Source of the DNA: Stomorhina lunata
Lineage: Eukaryota; Arthropoda; Insecta; Diptera; Rhiniidae
DNA length: 64,000 bases
Reading direction: 5' to 3'
Assembly: GCA_933228675.1 (NCBI GenBank)
Contig: OW121744.1
Location: forward strand, 116,397,600 to 116,461,599
This document shows, piece after piece, positions 12,656 through 23,699 of this stretch. The stretch's first letter is position 1. Each line of letters starts with the position of its first letter. Below the pieces are notes generated by a model, which saw only the letters and a list, made by a program, of their open reading frames with translations, was not told the origin of the DNA and searched no databases. A program made the position numbers and the translations under genes.

Positions 12656-13832
12656 TTTAAGGCTATTGATAAAGTCATTGCAAGACTTCGCAGGTTTTAA
12701 GTTTCAAAGCATTTTCTTATTTGAATTGGTTTTAATTCTCTTAACTATTAAAGCCTATTCACTTTTTGTCTTTCTATTCTCTGGAACTCAACAGGTTTCA
12801 CTTTAACGTATGATTTATTTGATTTTAAATTAATATCAATCATTCGCCTTTTGTTTTTGTTGTATTGAAGAAACAATTTGTATTTAATTAAAATAGTTTT
12901 TGGACTTGCAAAAAACCACACATTATCAAATAATTACTAGACTATTTATACGAAAGCCCCAAGAGTATATAAATAAAAAAAGAGGGCTACTAAAGGAAGT
13001 GTAAATTTAAAGGATTAAATAATAAAATTTTAAAAAATCTACAAGAATGCCAAAGAAAACTTGCAATTTATCAAATTATTTCCAAAATTCCAAATCTTTA
13101 TAATATTAAAGCAAAAATTTGATTTTAAAACACTTTTTTCTATTGAACCCTTTCTTTATGCTATAGTTTTGTTATCCTTATGTTTAATTTTGTATAATTT
13201 GCCTATTGATCAACACATACATAAACAAGTATCTTCATACATATAGAGACAGAGATATTTGATATTTGGCATTGTTTTAGTCATTAACATTTCGACCACG
13301 AATACAAAAACCGCCAACTTGTTGTATGTTCTCGCTTAAAATACAACAACAAACAAACATTTTTAAGTGAAAACCACAAACATTTTTTCTAATAATGCAA
13401 ATTCTTCACTGTCTGTCTCTCTCCCTCTTCCTGTCTCTCTCTTTCTTTTTATATCTCTCTTCTAACAGTACCAAAAATATTTCCAACAAAACAACCAACA
13501 GACTCGCCTTTTAATATGCCAACAAATCGAAAATAAATTACTTTTAAATCGTGGTTTAGGATGCACAACAAAACCTATGGAAGACCTAAACCGATGGTCA
13601 AGGGGAAGAGTGATGAAGCATCACAGAACCAGAGATGATTTGTAGCCAAATGTAATTAACTAATGTTGTGGTTTTTAATAAACATTCGACTACAAACAAT
13701 TTGAAATGTGAAGACCGGAGGAGTTGAATGGCATGTAATTAATATGGTCTAGTTTTGGGGACGGAAAAACATGAATTTTTGAATGTATGCAAAACTAAGG
13801 TGAGGGTAATTGAGCATAATACAAGTCAAGTC
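12656..13832. other. Spacer between inverted 29-bp arrays
   Basis: Unique sequence of about 1.2 kb, including a pyrimidine-rich tract (13411-13465, CT/TCTC words) that ends in a splice-acceptor-like CTAACAG. Base composition from 13500 to 13760 is less AT-rich than the surroundings. See the separate exon candidate. Confidence 0.6.
13469..13645 (+). other. Weak candidate exon after a strong polypyrimidine tract
   Basis: TATCTCTCTTCTAACAG at 13452-13468 looks like a good acceptor. One frame then stays open for 58 codons (begins YQKYFQQNNQQ, contains CTTKPMEDLNRW, ends TRDDL) to TAG at 13643-13645. A TAA lies in the same frame just before the AG, so the frame opens only after the putative splice site. 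A donor-like AAGGTGAGG lies near 13798, but all frames are closed before it, so any exon there would be terminal or non-coding. No protein family is recognised. A chance open frame beside a CT microsatellite is the more likely explanation. Confidence 0.15.
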
Positions 13833-14885
13833 AAAATTTTGAAAACTTTCCTTAAAACAGCAAAATTTTAAAAACTTTCCTTAAAATAGCAAAATTTTAA
13901 AAACTTTTTATAAACAGAAAAATTTTGAATATTTTCCAATAAAAAGTTAAAAATAGCAAAATTTTAAAAATATTTCTAAAAACAGAAATTTAAAAAATTT
14001 TCTTATAAACAGCAAAATTTTGAAAATTTTCTTATAAACAGAAAACTTTTTTAAATTTTCCTATAGACATCAAAATTTTGAAAATTATCCTAAAAATAGC
14101 AAAATTTTTTAAATTTCCTACAAACAGCAAAATTTTTAAAATTTTCTTATAAGCGCTAAAATTTTGAAAATTTTCTAGTAAAAATCAAAATTTGAAAATT
14201 TGCTATAAAAAAAAATGAACATTTTTATATATCTGGAAATATTTCTATCGACAACAAAACTTTGAAGATTTTCCTATTAACACAAAAATTTGGACATTTT
14301 CCTATCAACAGCAAAATTTTGAAAATTTTCCTATAAATAGCAAAATTTTGAAAATTTTCCCATAAACAGCAAAATTTAAATAATTTTTCTATAAACAGCA
14401 ACATTTTAAAAATTTTCTATAAAAATCAAAATTTTGAAATTTTTTTTATTAACAGCGAAATTTTGAAAATGTTTCCTATAAACATCAACATTTTTAAAAT
14501 TTTCCTAAAAACACCAAAATTTTAAAAATTTTCCTATAAACGGCAAAATTTTGAAAATTTTCTATAAACATCAAAATTTTGAAATTTTTTTTATTAACAG
14601 CGAAATTTTAAAAATTTTTAAAATGTTTCCTATAAACATCAAAATTTTTAAAATTTTCCTAAAAACAGCAAAATTTTGAAAATTTTTCTAAAAACAGCAA
14701 AATTTTAAAAATTTTCCTATTAACATCAAAATTTAAAAAAATTTCTTTAAGCAGCTAAAATTTGAAAAATTTCTTTTAAAATAAAAAAAAAATAAATATG
14801 TTCCTTTAAATAACAAAATGTTTTAAATTTTCTTAAAAACTTCCAAATATTAGAAATTTTTGAATATACAGCAAAATTTTTAAAA
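13833..14885 (-). repeat. 29/30-bp satellite, inverted, worn
   Basis: Units read TATAAACAGCAAAATTTTG then AAAATTTTCC, the reverse complement of the 11208-12655 unit. There are many substitutions (AACATCAAAATT, AACAGCGAAATT) and uneven spacing. It is interrupted by the Helitron-like element that begins at about 14900 and resumes at 15705. Confidence 0.93.
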
Positions 14886-14899
14886 TCTTTTGTAAATGA

Positions 14900-15702
14900 A
14901 AACAAGTAAGAAAGCGCTGTAGTCGGTCAAGCCGACCATACGATACCCTTCACCACTAAGGTCAAAGGTGTTATTTTTCCTGTATAAAGACAAATATTTG
15001 CTAAATTTTGCCATCATACAAACATTTTCTCAAAACTTATAGATTTAAGCTGATTCCGTCATTTGGACTTATATGAGAGCTGGGGTCAAATGTGGACCGA
15101 TTATCTCGAAATTTGGCAAATTGATTACAGTTGTTACAATAATTATGTATGCAAAAAATAAACTCAAAATTTTCATTACCTTTAGATTTACGAGCGTTTT
15201 AGTGATTTTTTGTCTCATTTAGTGCGTTTTTGAAGAAGAGTTTGTATGGGAGCTATGGTCAAATGTGGACCGATTTCAACGAAATTTGGTACAGTGATTT
15301 AAGTTTACATAAGCAGTATCTGTTTTAAATTTCATTTAAAAATATTGATATTTGTGGCCAATATAGCAATTCCGGGAAGTGGGACCTATGGGAGGTACCA
15401 TAAATAATGGACCGATTTTGACCGATTTCAATAGACATGGTCCCATTATCAAAAAAATTATCTGTGCAAAATTTCATCAAATTATCTTAAGAATTGCGAC
15501 CTGTAGTTTGATTACAAGGTTTACATGGGGGTCCAGCCAGCCAGACGGACGGACGGACGGACATCGCTACATCGACTCAGAAAGTGATTCTAAGCCTATT
15601 GGTATACTAAAAGGTGGATCTAAGACAAATATTTCTATGCGTTACAAACATCAGCACAAACTTATAATACCCTTTCCACCTATGGTGGTGAAGGGTATAA
15701 AC
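14900..15702 (+). mobile_element. DINE-1/mini-me-like non-autonomous Helitron relative
   Basis: An 800-bp element of quite different composition from the satellite around it. Seen directly: a GTCGG/CCGAC hairpin at 14922-14936; ATACCCTTCACCAC at 14943-14956, matched inverted by GTGGTGAAGGGTAT at 15685-15698; a 3' stem-loop in which ATACCCT (15667-15673) pairs with AGGGTAT (15692-15698) and CCACC with GGTGG; an internal direct repeat (GGTCAAATGTGGACCGATT at 15083 and 15256); and a (GGAC)n microsatellite at 15543-15562 followed by CGACTCAGAAAGTGATTC. Known: mini-me/DINE-1 elements of flies combine such a core, a GTCY-type microsatellite and a 3' hairpin, and are non-autonomous Helitron-group elements. 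The family name is inferred from memory of those parts. The 114-codon open frame inside it is meaningless. Confidence 0.7.
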
Positions 15703-15704
15703 AT

Positions 15705-15850
15705 TATTAAAGTTTTCTTATAAATAGAAAATTCAAAAAAATTTTGAAAAATTTTTTTAACAATGTCAAAGATTTAACATTTTTTCTGTAAAAGAAATAT
15801 TTTGAAAATTTTCCAGAAAAAACACATAAAATTCATATTTTCCTTTTAAC
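15705..15850 (-). repeat. Remnant of 29-bp array beyond the inserted element
   Basis: Worn TATAAATAGAAAATTC and AAATTTTGAAAA words continue the array found left of 14900. This is the expected pattern if the Helitron-like element landed inside an existing array. Confidence 0.6.
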
Positions 15851-16794
15851 TTTAAAATTTGTTACTTCTTGTTCCCTTTTTTTCCTTGAACTCCCCAGAC
15901 ACCGTCTTTAACCCTAAGAAGCTTGTTTCAATTAAGTGGAATTTAAGATAGAAATCAAAAAAAGCTATTGAGTAGAAAACATGATTTATGCAGCTGCATT
16001 ATAACAAAAGACCAGCCAAGCATTTGGCACTGGCAGCTTCTGGAGTTAAACAGTCATTCAGCCAATAAAATACAACAAGTGCTTCCCTCGGCTTCATCTT
16101 AGCAAAGCCCTAGAAAAGAAAAGTAGCCGCCAGACGTACAACAACAAAAAGAAGAAAACAATCAAAAACTATTGAGAAATTTATTTTTCATCTTCGAGTT
16201 TTATTGAGTATTTATTTATTTCACTTTCGAAGTTTCATTTTAACAAGAATTTACAAGAATTTTGTTAAACTTTGGTTTTTACTCTGGGAGCCATGAAAAT
16301 GTTTTAAAGACTTCAGACGAACAACAATTTCAACTCAAATATATTTGTATTGTAAATATTTTGTTTATTTTTTTATTTTATTTGTTGATGCTTAAGACGA
16401 AATAAAATACTTTAAGAGGTTTCCCGGTCTACTTGTGTAAATTGGTAAAATCGTCCGTCCCTCCTTCCATCCGTCTGTCTGTCAGTTGTATGTTTGTCTT
16501 TCTAAGACTTTGGTAATAGTTTAACTTGTTTAAACTTTGGTATTCTATTACATTTTCTACTTATTATGATCATGATGATGATGATAGGGGGATAGATGTC
16601 AGTGGTTTTAATGGCTTGAGTTAGGTCTGATTGTGTTGTTGCCTGGGCTTAAGATAAATGAAATTTTAAACTTTTTATCTTAAAAGATTTTGCACGAAGT
16701 TAAAAGAAAACAAATTATTTTAAACAAAAAACTTCTTAAAAGAAAGTTTTTACCATGTTTTAATCAAAAAAATTTCCTAGAATCAAAAAAGATT
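15851..16794. other. Unique spacer, no gene seen
   Basis: Slightly less AT-rich between about 15990 and 16140. ATGATGATGATG microsatellite near 16570. No open frame or RNA gene is supported. Confidence 0.5.
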
Positions 16795-18450
16795 TTTCGA
16801 AATTTTTTATATCAAAAAAAAATTAATTTTTTACTATAAAAATCAAATTTTTAAAAAATGTTCCTATAAATAGAAAAGTTTTAAAAATTTTCTTTAGACG
16901 AAAATTTTCAAAATTTCGAAAATTTTTTTATTAACATTTAAATTTTGAAAATTTTCCTATAAACAAAATGTTGAACAGCAAAATTTTGAAAATTCTTTTA
17001 TTAACATCAAATTTTGAAATCTTTTCTATATCAGCAAAATTTTAAAAAAATTTCCTATAAACAGCAAAATTTTGAAATTTCTTTATAAAAATAAAAATTT
17101 TGAAAATTTTCCTTAAACAGCAAAGTTCAGAAAATTTTCCTATAAACAGAAAAATTTAAAAAATTTTCCTATAAACAAAACAATTTAGAAAATTTTCCTA
17201 TAAACAAAAAATTTAAAAAATTTTTGTGTAAGCAATTTTGAAAATTTTTCTTTTTCTATAAACGGAAAATTTTCCTTTAACCATCAACATTTTAAAATTT
17301 TTTCCATAAACGATTAAATTTTAAAAATTTTCCTATATATATAAAATTTTTGAACATTTCCCTATAAACAGCAAAACTTTAAAAATTTTTATATAAAAAG
17401 CAAAATTTTGAAAATTTTCTGAACAATAGCAAAATTTTTAAAATTTTTCTATAAACAGCAAAATTTTGAAAATTTTTTTAATAACAAAATTTTGAAATTT
17501 TTTCTATAAATATCAAAATTTTGAAAATTTTCCTATTAACAGCAAAATTTTGAAAATTTTCCTATAAACAGCAAAATTTTGAAAAATTTCCGAAAAATAG
17601 TAAAATTTTGAAAATTTTTCTATAAATATCAAAATTTTGATAGTTTTTCTAATAATATAAAAATTTTGAAAATTTTTCTGAAAATATCAAAATTTTGAAA
17701 ATTTTCCGAAAAATGGAAAAATTTTGAAAATTTTTCTATAAAAATATAAATTTTATAGATTTTCCGAAAAATATCAAAATTTTGAAAATTTTTCTATAAA
17801 TATCAAAATTTGGAAAATTTTACTATAAATTTAAAAATTTGGAAAATTTTTCTAAAAATATAATAATTTTGAAAATGTTACGAAAAATAGCAAAGTTTTT
17901 CGATTAATAGCAAAATTTTGAAATTTTCGCTATAAATATCAAAATATTGAAAATTTTTCTAAAAATGTCAAAATTTTCGAAAATTTTCCTAATAATATCA
18001 AAATTTTGAAAATATTTCTATAAACAGCGAAATTTTGAAGATTTTTCTATAAACAGCAAAATTTTTTTAATTTTACAATTAATTGCAAAATTTTGAAATT
18101 TTGCTATAAATATCAAAATTTCGAAAATTTTCCTATAAACAGCAATTTTTGAAAATTTTCATATTAAGAGCAAAATTTTGAAAATTCTTCAATAAGTAGC
18201 AAAATTTTTCTATAGTTCGCAAAATTTCCATAAAAATTTAAAAATTTTGGAAATTTTCCTATAAACAGGAAAATTTGAAGAAAAATTTCCTATAAACAGC
18301 AAAATTTTGAAAATTTTTCTCTAAGCATCAAAATTTTAAAAACTTTCCTATGAACAAATAAAGTTTCCTAAGTACCCCGAAATTTTTTAAATTTTCTGAA
18401 AAGTTTTAAAAATTTTTGTAAATTTTCTTATAAATAGAAAAATTTCAAAT
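16795..18450 (-). repeat. 29/30-bp satellite, inverted, highly worn
   Basis: Some 55 units of CAAAATTTTGAAAATTTTCC followed by TATAAACAG, with AAATATCAAAATTTTG and CGAAAAATAGC variants. The middle (17600-18000) has a subfamily with AAAATATC in place of AAACAGC. It is in the same orientation as 13833-14885 and looks older than 11208-12655, judged by unit divergence. Confidence 0.93.
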
Positions 18451-18954
18451 TTCTATAGAATGAATTCAAATGTTAAATAAACAAATTTCCAAATTTTCCT
18501 AAGGTAATCCTGTCTCACAACTGTCAGCTTCCTACTTATACCTACACCTACAACATTCAACATTTTAATACTTTCATTTAACAACAAAAATTTTTAAATT
18601 TTTCCAACTAAATGGAAAACAATGAAAAATGTCAGAGAGAAAACGAAACAATTCTTATCATTATCTTAACATTTATAGAATATAAATGTCTCAAGGTATT
18701 CAACTCAAATTTACTTTTACTTGTTTCGATATCAAATTCTAACAGAAAAAAGTTCAAAAAGTTTAAATAAATACCAGAATAAGAAGATTTTGTACTTAAG
18801 TTTTTATTTTAAAGCTCAACAAGTGGAAGAGGATAACAAGTTTTAAGGATTAACGGGCAGACAAACAGAGACAGACGGATGGTTGGTAGGAAAAGTGAAA
18901 ATTAAAATTGATATAAAAGAGGAAAAGACAGTTGAAGAAATTAAAATTGAAATT
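18451..18954. other. Unique spacer, nothing supported
   Basis: AT-rich unique sequence with a short GACAGACGG-type patch near 18860; no gene, RNA or element seen. Confidence 0.5.
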
Positions 18955-19090
18955 TGTATTTTGAAAAATTTTGCTTTTTATGGGGATATTATCAAAATTT
19001 TGCTGTTTATAAGAAAAGTTTCAAAATTTTGATGTTTAAGGAAAATTTTAAAGGTTTTAATGTTTTTAGAAAAATTTTCAAAATATTATA
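18955..19090 (+). repeat. Small patch of the 29-bp satellite, plus orientation
   Basis: Four worn units (AAATTTTGCTGTTTATAAG, then AAAAGTTTC). Opposite orientation to the array at 16795-18450, about 500 bases away. Confidence 0.8.
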
Positions 19091-20271
19091 AATAGAATGA
19101 CAGACTAAGAATAGAGTACTATGACCATAGAATACTAGAAACTTAGGTAAAAACTTAGTAGTTTTTATATAAAAGTATTTACTTGTAAAAATTAGTTATA
19201 AAAGATAATTTCATTAGTCCTTATTTGAATCAATTATTTTCTTTACTTAATAAGTTTTCACAATTGATTTTTAATGCGTTTCTTTTACATATAATAACAA
19301 AATTATGTTAACATAATTTTTATGGTATAATTAATGTAAACTTAATCTCAGCATTACGTTGACTTAAAGAATGTCTTACATTTTGAACTGTTAAGTAGTC
19401 TAATGAAAAGTACATATAAGCAGATATTACATATAAACACTGACAGATTGACACGCATACACACACACACACATAAACTTAATCAAACAATTAAGTCAGT
19501 CAAAAACAAACATTAAAACATCGTTTTAATGTCACCACTTGTCTTAAGTACTTATGCATGTTTTGTCATGTGAACACACAAATATTATAAATGTTTGTTA
19601 GTTTTGCTTAAATCCTGCAACGAATACATTCATAACCACACACATATATGCTTATACTTATATATGTACATCTACATGTTTTGGTAGCCATGTGCCTGTA
19701 ATTGTTACCAAGTGTTTGTAATTGCATGTATATGAATGTATGTATATGTGTGTGTGTCTATGTGTTTAAACATGAGTGTAATTATAATTATTATGATGTC
19801 TCTTCTACAATTTCAAATGCTATTTCTTTTTTCTTCTTATTATTCTTTTAAGTTTTTCTTTATTTTATTACAATTCCCCTTTACTGTCCTGTCTGAGGAC
19901 ATGGCAAGTATTTCCTTGACTGTTTCGGTATTCTTGTTTAGTTGTTTTAATGTGACCGACATGTTACATTTCTAGTTGTAGTTATAGTCAACTTTAGCCT
20001 GAATGGTTTCTTTTTTCTCTTTACAGTTGTAGTAGTTAAATATACATATAATATTAATGTTTGCCAACATTATTATATACTCTGATATGTATTTAAGAGG
20101 ATATGAGGGTTTGTTGGTATATGTGAAGCTATTCATTTACACAAGTTATAATGTATGTATGTCTATGATAACATGATAGAATGAAATGTTTCTATTTTTT
20201 TATAATTTCATGTTGGCAACAGTACTTCAGTGTCAACAATAAGTTATTTTACACATAACTTAACAGGAACT
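19091..20271. other. Unique spacer with AC/TG microsatellites
   Basis: ACACAC run near 19460-19474 and TG-rich words near 19740. A perfect 22-bp palindrome lies at 19299-19320, centred on GTTAAC. The open frame at 19736-19975 begins in the TG-rich tract and is low-complexity and hydrophobic; I do not call it a gene. Confidence 0.5.
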
Positions 20272-22174
20272 GGAAATAACCCAGCAAACATAAATATAAG
20301 AATTATGGACAAAGCTCAGTTTATTGCTTGTCTGAAATAAGAAAAATTTTGAAAAATATTGCACAAAAAAATAAGAAAATTTTGAAAAATTTTCTATAAA
20401 AATTAGAAATTTTTGAAAATTTTCCTGTAAAAAAAAGAAATTTTTAAAAAATTTCTATAAAAATAAGAAATTTTTGAAAAATTTTCTATAAAAATTAGAA
20501 ATTTTTGAAAAATTTTCTATAAAAATAAAAAATTTAAAAAAAAATTTTATTAAAATAAGAAATTTTTGAAGCATTTCCTTTAAAAATAAGAAAATTTTGA
20601 AAAATTTCCTATAAAAATAGGAAATTTTTGAAAAATTTCCAAATAAATAAGAAAATTTTTGAAAAATTTCCTAATAAATTAGACATTTTTGAAAAATTTC
20701 CTATAAAGATAAGAAGTTTTTGAAAATTTTCCTATAAAAAAAAGAATTTTATGAAAATTTTCCTATTAAAATAAAAAAATTTTGAAAAATTTTCGACAAA
20801 AATAAGAAATTTTTGAAAAATTTCCTATAAAAACAAGAAATTTTTGAAAAATTTTCTATAAAAAAAAATTTATGAAAAACTTCCTATAAAAATAGAAATT
20901 TTTGAAAAATTAAAAAAAAATTCCTACAAAAATAAGAAATTTTTTAAAATTTTCCTGTAAACATAAGAAAATTTTGAAAAATTTGCAATCAGAATAAGAA
21001 ATTTTTGAAAACTTTCCTATAAAAATAAGAAATGTTAGAAAAATTTCTTATTTTTATAGAAAACTTTTCAAAAATTTCTTATTTTTATAGGAAATTTTTC
21101 AAAAATTTCTTATTTTTATACGAAATTTTTCAAAAATTTCTTATTTTTATAGGAAATTTTTTAAGAATTCCTTATTTTTATAGAAAATTTTTTAAAAATT
21201 TCTTATTTTTATAGAAAATTTTTAAAAATTTCTTATTTTTATAGGAAATTTTTCAAAAATGTCTTATTTTTATACGAAATTTTTCAAAAATTTCTTATTT
21301 TTATACGAAATTTTTCAAAAATTTCTTATTTTTATAGAAAATTTTTCAAAAATTTCTTATTTTTATAGGAAATTCTTAAAAACTTCTTATTTTTATAGAA
21401 AATTTTTCAAAAATTTCTTATCTTCATAGGAAATTTTTCAAAAATTTCTTATTTTTATAGGAAGTTTTTCAAAAATTTCTTATTTTTATAGGAAATGTTT
21501 TAAGAATTCCTTATTTTTATAAAAAATTTTTCAAAAATTTCTTATTTTTATAGAAAATTTTTCAAAAATTTCTTATTTTTGTAGGAAATTTTTTAAAAAT
21601 TTTTTATTTTTATAGGAAATTTTTCAAAAATTTCTTATTTTTATAGGAAATTTTTCAAAAATTTCTTATTTTTATAGGAAATTTTTCAAAAATTTCTTAT
21701 TTTTATAGGAAATTTTTCAAAAATTTCTTATTTTTATAGGAAATTTTTCAAAAATGTCTTATTTTTTTAGGAAATTTTTCAAAAATTTCTTATTTTTATA
21801 GGAAATTTTTCAAAAATTTCTTATTTTTATAGGAAATTTTTCAAAAATTTCTTATTTTTATAGGAAATGTTTAAAAAATTTCTTATTTTTATAGGAAATG
21901 TTTCAAAAATTTCTTATTTTTATAAGAAATTTTTTAAAAATTTCTTATTTTTATAAGAAATTTTTTAAAAATTTTTTATTTTTATAAGAAATTTTTTAAA
22001 AATTTTTTATTTTTATAAGAAATTTGTCAAAAATTTCTTATTTTTATAGAAAATTTTTTAAAAATTTCTTATTTTTATAGGAAAGTTTCAAAAATTTCTT
22101 ACTTTGCCAAGAGATTTTTTAAAATGTCTTATTTTTTAAGGAAATTTCCTTGTTTTATTTGCTGGGTTATTTCC
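20272..22174. mobile_element. Foldback-type element built of inverted 31-bp tandem repeats
   Basis: GGAAATAACCCAGCAAA at 20272-20288 is matched perfectly and inverted by TTTGCTGGGTTATTTCC at 22158-22174. Between these 17-bp termini the left arm (about 20340-21033) is an array in minus orientation. The right arm (about 21043-22140) is the same 31-bp unit in plus orientation. The switch is sharp: TATAAAAATAAGAAAT (21018-21033) pairs with ATTTCTTATTTTTATA (21043-21058) over a nine-base loop. Known: Drosophila Foldback (FB) elements have long inverted arms made of short tandem repeats, including a 31-bp unit. No transposase frame is present, so it would be non-autonomous. No clear target-site duplication is visible (left flank ...AACAGGAACT, right flank TTAAGTTCAA...). 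Naming it FB-like is inference from structure; sequence homology to FB is untested. Confidence 0.75.
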
Positions 22175-23699
22175 TTAAGTTCAAATATTTCTACTTGTGT
22201 TTATGTTTGAGTTTAACTGCTACAACTTGCACTTGTCTGAACATTAATGTACAAAAATAATAAGTTGTATGTTGTATGGGTAGTATGAGTTGTAAAGTAT
22301 ACAGTTGTATGTTTGTATTTTGAGGAAATGACAAACACATCATTATAGTCAGTTTGTTTAAATCATTAACGCTCTTACTATTCTTTCTTTTATTTCTGTC
22401 ATTAAATTATTTTTTGCTTACTTTTCCCTTGTCCCTTAAGCGACAAATAAAAAATGAGAAGTGAGACAAAATGTGAAGAAAATCCACTCGTGCTTCGTAG
22501 AAAATTATATAACACATCATTAAAAACTTAAAAATTCTAAAATTATATAAGTGGAAGTAGTTTAAGGCAAATTGTAAAAAATTGTGCTAAAAATTTAAGA
22601 TAAGCGGAAAAAAGCTAAAATAGAAGGGATTTTTTTTTTAATTTTTTATCTTGTTTTGCTTTAAGTTTTTAATGAAGCTTTATTTTTTTCTCTAAAGCTA
22701 GGGCTAGTTTTCTGTTTATGTATTGAGTTATTATCGTTAACGATTGTTTAATCTTTTGGTGAATTTTATGTTTCCATTTTTTAAGCTGAGTTTGTTTCTT
22801 CTTAATTGTTTTCCATTCATAGTCCCCCTAATCTCTTCGTTATCCCTTTGTTTGTTTTTTAGTCCTGTTCATAATTTAATTAAGAAACTGTAATAGGATG
22901 TAGATTTTTTTAAGCTGAATTTTTTCCCACTTAGATTTTTTTCCAAGGCTTCCTTTTTTGTTTTTTATATAATTTAATAAGATTAACTACTTAAAGAAAG
23001 TAGTTAGGGGTATTTGTTTTATAATAAATGCAATTTTAATCATTTACTTAGTAGCAGAAATTTGAATTTCTGAAAAATATATTTTTTTTTATTTGATATA
23101 AAAATAAAAGTTTTTGAAAATTTCTTATAAAAATAAGGAAAATTTTGAAAAATTTCCTTTTTTATATAAATTTATCTTCAACACTTTATAAAAAATCTAT
23201 GTTTTCTCTGTTTATCTGATCCTTGCAATTTTGCTTTTTATTTTATTGTTTTAAAAAGAAATAAAATTTATTGTTATTATCCAATTAACTGCTTTTATTT
23301 GCCCTATTTCCAGCCATAAACATTTCTGTCCACTATTTGTGCTGCTTATTCCCTTTCTAGGAATCCTTAAGGCCAAAGTAACGATAAGAAAGTTAATACG
23401 ACTACAATAATAAGGAGCAATGGAAACCCACAGCAAAAAGGACAACAGCAAATAACTATTATACTCAGGTGTCTTCCATGGGGATATTAAATACCAACGT
23501 TTTCTTTACGATATTAAACCACTTAAGGTGAAGTTATAACACACAATTTTATTTTTTCTTTCTTTTCGTGTAAATTTATTTTAAAAGATTTAGGTATTTC
23601 TTTTAATGATTCCTTTAAATGTCGGTATTGCATTTTATTGTAATGATCGTTTAAAGAAATTAAATGATTTCAATAAATTTAAAAATTTTAGCTGGCTTT
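22175..23699. other. Unique spacer with a small satellite patch
   Basis: Unique AT-rich sequence. About three worn units of the second 31-bp family sit at 23090-23165 in minus orientation, facing the large plus array that starts at 23700. The 66-codon minus open frame at 23251-23451 shows no family features. Confidence 0.5.

Noticed and set aside
15379..15723. 114-codon open frame rich in charged and glycine residues
   Set aside because: It lies inside the DINE-1/mini-me-like element and reads through its (GGAC)n microsatellite and 3' hairpin, so it is spurious.
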